64,000 nucleotides of DNA from Nevskiales bacterium (GTDB taxonomy: Bacteria > Pseudomonadota > Gammaproteobacteria > Steroidobacterales > GCA-2729495), in NCBI GenBank assembly GCA_011526045.1, contig WYBE01000028.1, positions 82,150 to 146,149 of the forward strand, given 5' to 3'. Positions 26,897 to 35,814 of the stretch are shown here, piece after piece. The position numbers and the translations under genes were made by a program. The notes under the pieces are model-generated. The model did not search any database, had not been told where the DNA came from, and was given only the letters and a program-made list of their open reading frames with translations. Position 1 is the first letter of the stretch. The number at the start of each line of letters is the position of its first letter.

Positions 26897-28436
26897 GGCC
26901 GGTCCTCATCACAAGCTCGACGGTGAACGGTGCCTGCGGTACAGCACCGCCCGACGCCACTTCGCCGCTGAATGTCGCATCGGGATTCACATCGAGCGGC
27001 TGTTTCGTCGGTTGTACCCGTTGCACCCCCGGCGCCGCACGCAGCGCCTCCACGAACCCGCGCAGCTCCTCGAACGCACGCGGGTAGGCGCCATCGAACG
27101 GCTCGACACGCCCCTCGATCACGACGCTGACGCCACCGGGATCGGCAGCCGGGAGCTCCTCCGTCGCCCCGGCAGTGTCGTCCGTTGCAGGCACTGCGGC
27201 GTCTGCCGGCGCCGCCCACCGGATCGTGTCGATGCGGATGTGGGGCTGGCGCGAGACCGCCGCGGCAACCGTGGCCAGGATCGTGGCCGGATCCGACTGG
27301 TGCGCGCGCAACGACTCGAAGATCAGTACCGCCTCGCGCATCTGCAAGGGGTCGGGCTCCGGCGACTGTTCGTCCGTCGTCCCGGGCAGCACGGCCTGCA
27401 GCGCCAGCGCGGTATCGGAGGATTCAGCCGCGCGTTGGCGCAGATCGGCGATCGCAAGCGCGTTGTACAGCGCGCCGGCCAGCGCGGCACCGGCCACCGC
27501 GTAGCAGGCCGCATGGGCAAACCGGCGCAGCCTGAACAGGCCGAAGTAGTGACGATCGGCGGACGGTGCGAAGTTCGGTTCCTGCGGCGGGTGGCGCAGC
27601 AGTTCGATGAACCAGCGCTCCGACTCTTGCTCGCCGATATCAGCCGCGATGCGCAGGCGCCGGCGCATCGCCGCGAGCGGCAGTGCACGCGGCTGCCAGC
27701 CGTCGCCGTGCACCCCTGCGGACTGCAGCGCCGTGACATCCGCCGACGGCAGCAGCACCTGCAGCGGCGCGGCCGGGCTTGCGGCGAAACTCGGCTCGAA
27801 GTAGCGCAGGCTCTCTTCGATCTGCGACACGAACAGGCCCGGGTCCTCCTCCGCCGTGACCGCTACCGCGCGCAGCCGCCGGCTGCCGGCCAGTTCGCCG
27901 TGATGGAAGAAGCTGTGCTGGAGCCGCCCGTTGCTCCGGCGCAGCACCAGAAACGCCGTCGGCGCGCTGCGCGCCTGCTCGTCGAGCAGCCGTGAAGCGA
28001 GCAGCGCCGGGCTGTAGATTCCGATGACCGGGAGCCGCGCCTCGGCGAGACGCTGCAACAGGCCGCGCACGGGTTCCGGGCGCGTCAGTGCCGAAAGCAG
28101 CACCCGCTGCTCCGTGGCGCCGGCCTGCCGGCGGCCCTGCGGTTGCGCGGCGCGGAATGGGGTGCGGGGGAAGGCCTTGGCGAGCTTGCGCTCGACCAAT
28201 GCGCGCTGGTCGCGCCGGGCGAGACGGGCCATCGTGTCGACCACGTGCTCTTCGTCGATCATGTCCACGAGCACGGCGACCGGCGCCGGCTCAAGGCGCT
28301 GCAGCTCCGCGACGATGGCGCCGGGGTCTGCGCCAACCGCAATGCGCACCGGGCTCGCCAGGAATTTCCGCTCGTGCCAGCTCCACAGCGTGCAACCGAG
28401 GGAGCTGAAGTAAACGACATGGCCCGCGCGCATCAT
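26883..28436 (-). CDS. PilM-PilN (MshI-like) pilus assembly protein
   Basis: The 517-residue protein has a cytoplasmic actin-like N-terminal half (RIAVGADPG; LPVIGIYSPALL; FLVLRRSNGRLQHSFFHHGELAGSRRL; FVSQIEESLRYFEPSF) resembling PilM/GspL-cyto. A membrane helix near residues 310-330 (AACYAVAGAALAGALYNAL) and a periplasmic PilN-like domain follow. This is the MshI/GspL fused layout. It should recruit the ATPase MshE on the inside and bind the PilO-like protein outside. It starts with ATG overlapping the mshG stop by four bases. In Vibrio mshI is the first gene of its cluster; here it follows mshG. Confidence 0.68.
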   Translation of the reverse strand: MMRAGHVVYFSSLGCTLWSWHERKFLASPVRIAVGADPGAIVAELQRLEPAPVAVLVDMIDEEHVVDTMARLARRDQRALVERKLAKAFPRTPFRAAQPQGRRQAGATEQRVLLSALTRPEPVRGLLQRLAEARLPVIGIYSPALLASRLLDEQARSAPTAFLVLRRSNGRLQHSFFHHGELAGSRRLRAVAVTAEEDPGLFVSQIEESLRYFEPSFAASPAAPLQVLLPSADVTALQSAGVHGDGWQPRALPLAAMRRRLRIAADIGEQESERWFIELLRHPPQEPNFAPSADRHYFGLFRLRRFAHAACYAVAGAALAGALYNALAIADLRQRAAESSDTALALQAVLPGTTDEQSPEPDPLQMREAVLIFESLRAHQSDPATILATVAAAVSRQPHIRIDTIRWAAPADAAVPATDDTAGATEELPAADPGGVSVVIEGRVEPFDGAYPRAFEELRGFVEALRAAPGVQRVQPTKQPLDVNPDATFSGEVASGGAVPQAPFTVELVMRTGHEAA

Positions 28437-29638
28437 CCGGCTCCGAGGTTGCCGACGGTCTCGTAGATCGGGCCGAGCACCGACATCATGACCCAGCCGA
28501 GAATCAGGCCGAGGATCACGGTCATCGCCGGCTCGATCATGCTCTGCAGCCGGTCGACGGACTCCTGTACCTCGCGGTTGTAGAAGTAGGTGACGTTCAG
28601 CAGCGCCTCATCGAGCTGCCCGATGTCCTCACCCATCTTGACCATGCGCACGACGAGCGGCGGAAACAGGCCGGCCCGGGCAATGCCCGCGCTCAGCGCG
28701 TTGCCCTGCTCGACGAAGGCGCTGGCCTGGTCGAGGGCATCGGCCACCACCGCGTTGCCGGCCAGCTCACGCGAGGTCCGCAGCGCATCCACCACGGTGA
28801 TGCCCGAGGCATACATGATCTGGAAATAAGTCACGAAGCGGCTCATGACGATCTTCTCGAGGATCGGCCCCACCACCCAGGCGCGCAGCTTCAGCCGGTC
28901 GAACGCGCGCCGCGCCGTCAAGCTGCGGGCGAGCGCCAGGCGCGCGCCGAAGAACGCGATCACGGGCAGGGCGAGCAGTGCCGGCCACCACGCCACGACG
29001 AACGCCGAGGCCGCGACGAGCGCCCGCGTGTGCAACGGCATCTCCTGGCCCATGTTCGCGAGGAACTCCGTCAGTTGCGGGACGACGTAGAGCATCAGGA
29101 AGAACACCACGCCCGCAACCACCGCACCGACGAAGGCGGGATAGAGCACGAGCTTCTTCGTCTGCGAGACCAGTTCGTCCTGCCACTTCAGGGTGTCGGT
29201 CATCTTGGCGAGCACCTGCGTGAGTTCGCCGGACTGCTCGCCGGCGCGGATCAGGCTCACGAAGACCCGGTCGAAGGTCGCCGGAAACTCCGCCATCGCC
29301 TCCGACAGGCTGCGGCCGCTCTCCACGGCGAGGCACAGCGCGGCAAGCGTGACGCGGAAACCGGCATTGCCCGTGCTCTCGCGCAAGTCGCCGAGCGCGT
29401 CGAGGAGCGGCAGGCCGGCCTTGTGCGCCTGGCCGAGGTGAAAGCAGAAATTGATGAGCTCGCGCCGCCCCACCCTGGCGCCGGTCACCCGGCCGTCGCC
29501 ACGCAGCTTGCGGCAGCGGATGAGCTGCAGCCCGATCAACGCGAGACGGCCGTCGAGGTCGGCCTCGCTGAGCGCGGCGATCTGGCCCTGGACGACGCGC
29601 CCGCCCGAGTCGAGCGCGCGATAGGCGTAGGCGCTCAC
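28433..29638 (-). CDS. mshG: MshG, GspF/PilC-family inner-membrane platform protein
   Basis: The 401-residue protein has the two repeated T2SSF helical domains of the PilC/GspF family. The first runs FCFHLGQAHKAGLPLLDALGDLRES; the second runs FVTYFQIMYASGITVVDALRTSRELAGN. Three or four membrane helices include LVLYPAFVGAVVAGVVFFLMLYVVPQL and a C-terminal MTVILGLILGWVMMSVLGPIYE. It forms the platform that the ATPase drives during pilin polymerisation. It overlaps mshE and the PilM/N-like gene by four bases on each side. Confidence 0.9.
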   Translation of the reverse strand: MSAYAYRALDSGGRVVQGQIAALSEADLDGRLALIGLQLIRCRKLRGDGRVTGARVGRRELINFCFHLGQAHKAGLPLLDALGDLRESTGNAGFRVTLAALCLAVESGRSLSEAMAEFPATFDRVFVSLIRAGEQSGELTQVLAKMTDTLKWQDELVSQTKKLVLYPAFVGAVVAGVVFFLMLYVVPQLTEFLANMGQEMPLHTRALVAASAFVVAWWPALLALPVIAFFGARLALARSLTARRAFDRLKLRAWVVGPILEKIVMSRFVTYFQIMYASGITVVDALRTSRELAGNAVVADALDQASAFVEQGNALSAGIARAGLFPPLVVRMVKMGEDIGQLDEALLNVTYFYNREVQESVDRLQSMIEPAMTVILGLILGWVMMSVLGPIYETVGNLGAG

Positions 29639-31404
29639 GGCACGACTCCTGCCGCGCGCTCCGTCAGGTCCACCACCCGCGCGATCTCCTCCAGGCTCGT
29701 GTCACCGGCCAGCACGCGCCGGATGCCGTCGTCGGCGAGCGCGCGAAAGCCCTTGGCGGCGGCCAGCCGGCGCAGTTCGCCGAGCGACTGGTTCTGCGCG
29801 AGCGCGTTGTCGAAGTCCTGGTCGAAACGCAGGACTTCCATGACCGCAAGCCGCCCCTTGAAGCCCTGCTGGTGGCAGCGTTCGCAGCCACCGGCGCGGT
29901 AGAGGGTCGGCGTGGCCGCGGACTCCAGGCCCATGAGCCGACACTCGATGTCATCGGGCTGATACGGCGTCCTGCAGTTCGTGCACAGGCGGCGTACCAG
30001 CCGCTGCGCGAGCACGCCGATGATGTTGCCGGCAAGGACCGCCGGCTGCAGGCCGATGTCGAGCAGGCGCGGGATCGCGCCGAGCGCGGAGTTCGTGTGC
30101 AGCGTCGAGTAGACCTGGTGCCCGGTCATGGCCGCGCGAAACGCCATCTCCGCAGTCGCCTCGTCGCGTATCTCGCCGACGAGGATGATGTCGGGATCCT
30201 GGCGCATGAGCGAGCGTATGCCGCCCGCGAAGTCGAGCTTCACCGCCTCGCCGAGGGAGGTCTGGCGGATCATCGGAAAGGGATACTCCACCGGATCCTC
30301 GAGCGTCATGATGTTGACCGACTCGTCGTTGCGGTAGTTGAGGATCGAGTACAGCGTCGTGGTCTTGCCGCTGCCCGTCGGGCCGGTGACGAGGATCACC
30401 CCCTCCGGGCGCGCCATCAGCATCTTCAGGACCGTGAGCTGGTCGTCGTGCAGCCCGAGCTGCTCGAGCGGCACCACGCCGCTGCGCCGGTCGAGGATGC
30501 GCAACACCAGGTTCTCGCCGTGAATGGTCGGCTGGGCGGCCACGCGGAAGTCCACGCTGCGTCCGCCGATGGAGAGCGAGATGCGGCCGTCCTGCGGGGC
30601 GCGGGTTTCGGTGATGTCCATGCCGGACATGACCTTCAGCCGCACCACGATGGCACTCCAGAACTTCTTGTGAATGGTCGACACCTGCTGCAGCACCCCG
30701 TCCACCCGGTAGCGCACGCGGATGAAGCCCTCCTCGGGCTCCAGGTGGATGTCGGACGCGCGCCGTTTCACCGCGTCGGCGAGCAGCGCATCGACGAGCC
30801 GCACCATCGGCTGCGTCACCTCGTCGACCACGGCGGGCGCAGCCGCCGCATCGTGCATCGAATCTATTTCGTGCAGGATCCCGGCCAGCGAGAACTCACG
30901 GCCGTAGAACGATTCGATCGCGCCGTAGATCTCGGCCTCGCTCGCGAGCAGCGTGCGGATCTCGATGTCCTGACCAAGGAGCGCCGCCACCTGGTCCATC
31001 GCGACCACGTCGAAGGTGTCGGACATGGCCAGCGTCAGCACCCGCGTGTTCGGATCGTAGGCAACCGGCAATACGCGCAGCCGCCGCGCCAGCTCCTCCG
31101 GCAGCAGCATGACGGCGTCATGGTCCGGCACCACCCGGGAGAGGTCCACGCTCTCGACGCGCAGCATCTCGGCGAGCGCATCGCGCAGCACGGACTCGCT
31201 GATGAGCCCGAGCCGCACCAGGATCTTGCCGAGCCGATCGTTGCTCTGCTTCTGCTCGGTCAGGGCGACGCGCAGCTGGTCGCGGGTGAGCAGGCCTTGC
31301 TCGAGAAGAAACTCGCCGAGCTGGCGGCGCGGGCCACGCCGCTCCGTGCGCTCCGGCGATGGCCGTGTGTTCGCAGTGGCGGCATTTGGAGCCGTCGTCG
31401 CCAT
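29635..31404 (-). CDS. mshE: MshE, type IV pilus assembly ATPase with MshEN domain
   Basis: The 589-residue GspE/PilB-type ATPase powers pilin assembly. The N-terminus has two MshEN motifs, LGEFLLEQGLLTRDQLRVAL and RLGKILVRLGLISESVL, known in Vibrio MshE to bind cyclic di-GMP, so pilus building is probably c-di-GMP-controlled. The core has Walker A GPTGSGKTTT (about 335), the Asp box MTLEDPVEYP, Walker B DPDIILVGEIRD and the His box YSTLHTN. Two CxxC pairs, CTNC and CERC, near residues 475-510 form the usual zinc site. It overlaps mshG by four bases and starts five bases after the TPR gene. Confidence 0.93.
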   Translation of the reverse strand: MATTAPNAATANTRPSPERTERRGPRRQLGEFLLEQGLLTRDQLRVALTEQKQSNDRLGKILVRLGLISESVLRDALAEMLRVESVDLSRVVPDHDAVMLLPEELARRLRVLPVAYDPNTRVLTLAMSDTFDVVAMDQVAALLGQDIEIRTLLASEAEIYGAIESFYGREFSLAGILHEIDSMHDAAAAPAVVDEVTQPMVRLVDALLADAVKRRASDIHLEPEEGFIRVRYRVDGVLQQVSTIHKKFWSAIVVRLKVMSGMDITETRAPQDGRISLSIGGRSVDFRVAAQPTIHGENLVLRILDRRSGVVPLEQLGLHDDQLTVLKMLMARPEGVILVTGPTGSGKTTTLYSILNYRNDESVNIMTLEDPVEYPFPMIRQTSLGEAVKLDFAGGIRSLMRQDPDIILVGEIRDEATAEMAFRAAMTGHQVYSTLHTNSALGAIPRLLDIGLQPAVLAGNIIGVLAQRLVRRLCTNCRTPYQPDDIECRLMGLESAATPTLYRAGGCERCHQQGFKGRLAVMEVLRFDQDFDNALAQNQSLGELRRLAAAKGFRALADDGIRRVLAGDTSLEEIARVVDLTERAAGVVP

Positions 31405-31409
31405 GGGAC

Positions 31410-32672
31410 TCAGCCCTGCCCGCCGCGCAACACGGCGAGCCGCGCGCGCGCGGCCACCGGATCGAACTGCTGGGCACCGCTTGCGAGTTCGATGGCGCGC
31501 TCGTAATAACTCGCCGCCTGCCGCGCTTGTCCCATGCGGTCGAGGCTCACCGCGAGATTGAAGGCGAAATCGGCGTTGGTGGGTTCGTGGCGCACCGCCT
31601 CGAAGAACGCCGCCTGGGCGTCCGGCCAGCGCTGCTCGTGGACGTAGCGCACGCCGAGCGCAAAGTGCAGCGACGCGGCCGCCGGTTGCTCGCGCAACAT
31701 GAGCTTCAGCTCGCTCTCTGTCGAGGCCGGCGCTGCCCCGCCGGGGAGGGCCGACAGCGCTGCCGCCGCGCTGGCGTTCTTCGGGTCGAGCCGCTGCACA
31801 CTGCGGTAAAGATCGAGCGCTTCCGGCGTGCGCCCGGCGCGGGCCGCAAGCGATGCAAGGCCGAGCAACGCGTCAATGTTGGCCGGCTCGATGCCGAGCA
31901 CCTCGCGATAGAGGGCCTCGGCGCGGAACCCGTCGCCCACAAGGAGCGCATCGTAAGCCGCGCGCAATCGCGGAAAGACCGGGCTTTGCCCAGTAGTGCC
32001 GCGCGTGATCTCGATCAGGGGCGCGGCTTGCGGCGCCGGCGTCGCTGCCGGCAGCGCCGGTTGGTCGTACCAGGCAACCTCGGTCGCCGTGTCGATGGCC
32101 GGCCGGCGCTCCACGGGCGCGGCAGCCGGCGGTGGCGCGGGTGCGCTTGCCACCGGTCCGGTTTCGTTACCGGGATCGACGACCGCAGTGTCGGCGACCG
32201 GTGCCGGCATCGGCTCCGGTTGTGCCAGGAAACTCTCCTGCGGCGGTTGCAGGAGTCGCCAGGCCGCGAGCGCGGCCGCGACGGCAACCAGTCCGAGCAC
32301 GACCAGCACGAAGCCCACGCGGCTTCGCGCCACCGGGCTGCTGCCAGCGACTGCGATCGCGGCCGGCGCCGCGCCGGGTTGAGCCACGTCGGTCCACCGG
32401 CGCAGTTCCGTGGTCGTGCCGAGCGCCTGCGTTGCCTCCGCTGGCACATCCCTGTGTGGGACGCTGTCGTCCACCGTCTCATCGGAGGCAGTGACCGCAG
32501 GCTCACGATACGGTCCTGTCGGTGCGGCGACCAGCTCGAGCTCCGCGGTAATGTCGAGCGCCGCAGCGGCCTCCTCGACCGACTCGGGAGTGCCCGGCAC
32601 CACCTCGGCGGCCGCCGCCGCGTCCCCGGGCCGCGACGAGCGCCGGTGCAGCACGTCGAGCAGTGAGCTCAA
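31410..32672 (-). CDS. MshN-like TPR protein with one membrane helix
   Basis: The 420-residue protein begins with an acidic, Ala-rich cytoplasmic segment. It crosses the membrane once near residues 120-140 (VGFVLVVLGLVAVAAALAAW), then has a Pro/Ala-rich linker and at least four TPR-like repeats, for example LLVGDGFRAEALYREVLGIEPANIDALLGLA and AGRTPEALDLYRSVQRLDPKNASA. MshN in Vibrio has this layout and sits next to mshL and mshE, as here. TPR proteins of this sort pilot or stabilise the secretin or organise the machine. It overlaps the secretin gene by four bases. The ExeA-like mshM that lies between mshL and mshN in Vibrio is absent. Confidence 0.75.
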   Translation of the reverse strand: MSSLLDVLHRRSSRPGDAAAAAEVVPGTPESVEEAAAALDITAELELVAAPTGPYREPAVTASDETVDDSVPHRDVPAEATQALGTTTELRRWTDVAQPGAAPAAIAVAGSSPVARSRVGFVLVVLGLVAVAAALAAWRLLQPPQESFLAQPEPMPAPVADTAVVDPGNETGPVASAPAPPPAAAPVERRPAIDTATEVAWYDQPALPAATPAPQAAPLIEITRGTTGQSPVFPRLRAAYDALLVGDGFRAEALYREVLGIEPANIDALLGLASLAARAGRTPEALDLYRSVQRLDPKNASAAAALSALPGGAAPASTESELKLMLREQPAAASLHFALGVRYVHEQRWPDAQAAFFEAVRHEPTNADFAFNLAVSLDRMGQARQAASYYERAIELASGAQQFDPVAARARLAVLRGGQG

Positions 32673-34366
32673 AGCCGCGGCTCCACGGACTGCGGGACGA
32701 TGGCGCCGACCGAGGTCGGTGCCGGCCCGCGCGCGATGGCCGCGTCGCCGACGCCTGCGCCGCGGATCACCGTCGGGCGCAGGAACAGCACGAGCTCGCT
32801 CTTCGTCACCTTGTCGTCGCGGTAGGCGAACAGGTCGCCGATCCCGGGAAGCCGGCCGAGCAGCGGAACCTCGTCGCGATTCTTGCTGACCTCATCCGTC
32901 ATCAGCCCGCCGATGACCACGGTCTGGCCGTCGGCCACCTCGAGCAACGACTCGATCTCGTTCACGTGAATCTCGGGCACGAGGTTTTGGAAGTCGGCAC
33001 CGAGCAGTTCCGGCGCCGGGTCCACTGCGAACCCGAGAATCCGCGTGATCGTCGGCCGGATGTTCAGACTGACGTTGCCGTTCGCATTGATCTGCGGCGT
33101 CACGCTCATCACGAAACCCACCGGCACGGTGCGGATCTCGCTCGTGATCACCGTGCGCTGCGGGTTGTTGCTGGAGGCTTCCGTGATGTCCTGCTGCAGG
33201 CTGAAATACACGCGCTCGTCGACCACCTTGAGCAACGCGGTCTGGTTGTTCAGGGCCATGATGCGCGGGCTGGAGAGCACCTTGGTGTCGCCGAACTGCG
33301 CCAGCAGCTTGACCGCAGCGCTGATGCCGCTGCCGTCCGCATCGAAGTTGTTGTACGTCATCGTGAACACCGGCGGCGCGCCCAGGTTGTTGGCGGTCAT
33401 CTCCGAGAGGAACGAGGGCCCGTTACTGCCGGCGCCGCCGCCGGCGGAAACCCGCGCCCAGTCCACGCCCGCCTGGTACTGGTCGCCGAGATTGACCTCG
33501 ACCACGGTGACCTCGATCAGCACCTGGCGCTTCGAGTTGACGGACACCTGGTCCACGAAGGCCTGCACCTGGCTGTGCTGGGCCTGGGTGGCCTGCACGC
33601 TCACGATGCCGGCGATCGGGTTCACCAGCACCGGGTCGCCGCCCGCCGCCGGCGCGCCGCCGGTCGCCGTCTCGCTGCCCGCGCCCTGTCCGGTGACGAT
33701 CTGGCGAATATTGGCGGCGAGGATCGTCCAGAACGCGTTGTCCGAAACGCTGCGCACCGTGGTGCGCGAGACGTTGCCCAGCTCGCTGCCGCCGGAACTG
33801 CCGCCGCCACCGCCACCGCCGGATTCCTCGCCCTCGACGCTGCCGCCGGTGGAGGCAACGGCCGTGGCGACACTGACCTCGCCCTCGCTGCTGCGGGCGA
33901 GATTGACGTAGTCGACGCGATAGTTGCGCCAGAAGGGCAGGTCCGGCGTCACCACCAGGCTGCCGGATTCCAGCTGGTAACGCAGGCTCACCTGGCGGCT
34001 GATCCGGTCGAGGATCTGCGGCAGGGTCTGGTCGATGGCGTTCATGGTGACGTTGCCGCCGATCTCGCCGTGAATGTCCACGTTCACGCGCGCGTCGCGC
34101 GCGAGCGCGAACAGCACGTCACGCACCGGCATGTCGGTCACTACCAGGCTGTAGGTTTCCTGCGGCGGGGCGGGTGTCGGCGGAGGCGGCACCGGGAGTT
34201 GCGTCACGGGTGCCGGAATGCCGGCGTCGGTCACCGGCTGCTCGAGATGAACTGGGTCGGGGTCGAACTGCGTGAGCGTGCCGCAGCCCGCGAGCACCGT
34301 GACGGCAGCGCTCGATATCGCGAGCACAACGCCGGTACGGACGCGAGAGCATGTTGCGTCGGCCAT
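32669..34366 (-). CDS. mshL: MshL, pilus secretin (outer-membrane lipoprotein)
   Basis: The 565-residue secretin makes the outer-membrane pore for the pilus. The start is the ATG at 34366, with GAGG six bases upstream, giving a lipoprotein signal ending VTVLAGC. An STN/N-domain follows (VTDMPVRDVLFALARDARVNVDI..TMNAIDQTLPQILDRI), then a very Gly/Ser-rich linker (33785-33830), a secretin_N region (VNPIAGIVSVQATQAQHSQVQAFVDQV) and the secretin core with VPEIHVNEIESLLEVADGQTVVIGGLM. It is the first gene of the pilus operon, with 650 bases of non-coding sequence upstream. Confidence 0.92.
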   Translation of the reverse strand: MADATCSRVRTGVVLAISSAAVTVLAGCGTLTQFDPDPVHLEQPVTDAGIPAPVTQLPVPPPPTPAPPQETYSLVVTDMPVRDVLFALARDARVNVDIHGEIGGNVTMNAIDQTLPQILDRISRQVSLRYQLESGSLVVTPDLPFWRNYRVDYVNLARSSEGEVSVATAVASTGGSVEGEESGGGGGGGSSGGSELGNVSRTTVRSVSDNAFWTILAANIRQIVTGQGAGSETATGGAPAAGGDPVLVNPIAGIVSVQATQAQHSQVQAFVDQVSVNSKRQVLIEVTVVEVNLGDQYQAGVDWARVSAGGGAGSNGPSFLSEMTANNLGAPPVFTMTYNNFDADGSGISAAVKLLAQFGDTKVLSSPRIMALNNQTALLKVVDERVYFSLQQDITEASSNNPQRTVITSEIRTVPVGFVMSVTPQINANGNVSLNIRPTITRILGFAVDPAPELLGADFQNLVPEIHVNEIESLLEVADGQTVVIGGLMTDEVSKNRDEVPLLGRLPGIGDLFAYRDDKVTKSELVLFLRPTVIRGAGVGDAAIARGPAPTSVGAIVPQSVEPRL

Positions 34367-35016
34367 GCGCACCTCAGTGCAGGTCACGATCCTGGGTATT
34401 TGTGACATAACCGCTCCAGACCGGGTCGCCCGCTTGCGCCCGCAGCGCAGCCGGGGCCATTCGCGCCCTACCGAGAAATGGCGGACCCAGCTTCCGGATT
34501 CATGTGAACCGGCGGCGTGTCATATGTCACATTCCGGTCACAGCCGGGCCGGCCGGACCGGCGTTATGCAAAACGGGTCTCGGTTCGGCAGCCCGCCGGC
34601 GTCAGGCCTTTGTGCCGATGGGAGGCAGGGCAACGTTGCTGCTGCCGGATGACAGAAGCCCCCGTTGCCAGGCCGGATTGCTAGAGTGTCGGCATGTCGT
34701 CGTCAGCAGACTTGCGCAGCTGGTCCTGGGTGCGGACCGTGCACTGCGATTCGGATGCGGGGAGCTGCGCTCGGGACGACCTGCGCCGGGACGCTCGCTC
34801 TGCACATCCCTGTGCTGTGCTCGCTCGGGTTCGGCTTGCGGCTTCGCTCCTGCGACGCCGGCCTCACACGCCCGTTGCAGGCCGTCCCGAGCGCAGCCTC
34901 GGTCGGCGGCACGGCACATGTGCCGTTCGGCGTTGTACGCGGCGCGCTGGGGCCGCGATCACCGCCTCATCCGCCGACGAGAAACCGCGTACCCGCGACA
35001 TGGCGACCAGCCAGCC
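34367..35016. other. Divergent non-coding region between the pilus operon and the VOC gene
   Basis: I see no convincing gene here. Near the pilus side there are several GTGAC/GTCAC words: TGTGACATAA about 30 bases before the mshL start, and CATATGTCACATTCCGGTCACA around 34520. These could be operator half-sites. The part from about 34740 to 34960 is GC-rich with degenerate 'cggcttgcggcttcgctcctgc'-type sequence resembling a decayed REP-like repeat. Small open frames in it have no codon bias that I can see. Confidence 0.5.
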
Positions 35017-35709
35017 ATGATGGGCGCGTTCGGAAGATTCCTCGAACTGAGCGTGCCCGCCCCCGACATACTGCAGTCGCTCGGGTTCTACCGCAGCCTG
35101 GGATTCTTCGAGTTGCCGGCCGGCGACATCCGTCCGTGGCACTACGCCGTGGTCACGGATGGCCGCATCGCCATCGGCTTGCACGCCGCCGGAATCGATG
35201 AACCGGCGCTCGCCTTCGTGCGTCCCAACCTGGCCAGCCAGGTACGCGCGCTGGAGGATGCCGGACACGAATTCGACATGCGCCGGCTCGGTCCGGACGA
35301 GTTCCATGAGGCCGCGCTGCGCGGGCCCGACGGGCATCGCGTGCTCATGATGGAAGCGCGCACCTTCTCGCCGGGGGGCGACTCGCCGGCCACTCCACCC
35401 ATCGTCGGAACCTGCGTCGAGGTCACACTCGCCTGCCGCAGCCGCGATGCCACGCGCGGCTTCTTCGAGGCCGCGGGCTTCCTCCCGGCGGACGAGCAGG
35501 GCAGCGAGGTCGTAAAACTGCACACGCCTGGCGTCCTGCTCGGCCTGCGCGAAGCGCCGCGCTCTGCAGCCGCGGTCCTGCGCTTCGCCGCCACCGATGG
35601 CGAGCACCGGCGCGCGGCGCTCGCCGCGCTCGACCTGTTGCCGGTCAGCCGCCCGGAGGGCGAGGTGCTGCTGGCCCCGGAAGGCACCCGGCTGGTGCTC
35701 GCGCCCTGA
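35017..35709 (+). CDS. VOC-family (glyoxalase/bleomycin-resistance-like) two-module protein
   Basis: The 230-residue protein shows two beta-alpha-beta-beta-beta modules: FLELSVPAPDILQSLGFYRSLGFFEL..RGPDGHRVLMMEA and VEVTLACRSRDATRGFFEAAGFLPAD..LLAPEGTRLVLAP. These are VOC folds with the typical 'FY/FF..lGF' helix and a terminal 'GhrvlmmE' strand. Metal ligands are not obvious by eye and the second half seems degenerate, so the reaction cannot be assigned. The ATG at 35017 (or the adjacent one at 35020) is chosen because the frame upstream is non-coding in character. It stands alone, divergent from the pilus operon and convergent with acs. Confidence 0.72.
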   Translation: MMGAFGRFLELSVPAPDILQSLGFYRSLGFFELPAGDIRPWHYAVVTDGRIAIGLHAAGIDEPALAFVRPNLASQVRALEDAGHEFDMRRLGPDEFHEAALRGPDGHRVLMMEARTFSPGGDSPATPPIVGTCVEVTLACRSRDATRGFFEAAGFLPADEQGSEVVKLHTPGVLLGLREAPRSAAAVLRFAATDGEHRRAALAALDLLPVSRPEGEVLLAPEGTRLVLAP

Positions 35710-35814
35710 AGCGGACGTCCGTCGTCTCGCGCACGATCATCGCTGCCGGCTTGCCGGCAGGCGTCGCGAGGAGCCCGGAGGAGTTCCTGTCCGGCTCCTG
35801 CCTACCAATACCTG

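Noticed and set aside
34504..35016. N-terminal extension of the VOC protein in the same open frame
   Set aside because: It has low-complexity, Arg/Cys-rich composition over a REP-like GC-rich region; the VOC fold starts at the ATG pair 35017/35020.
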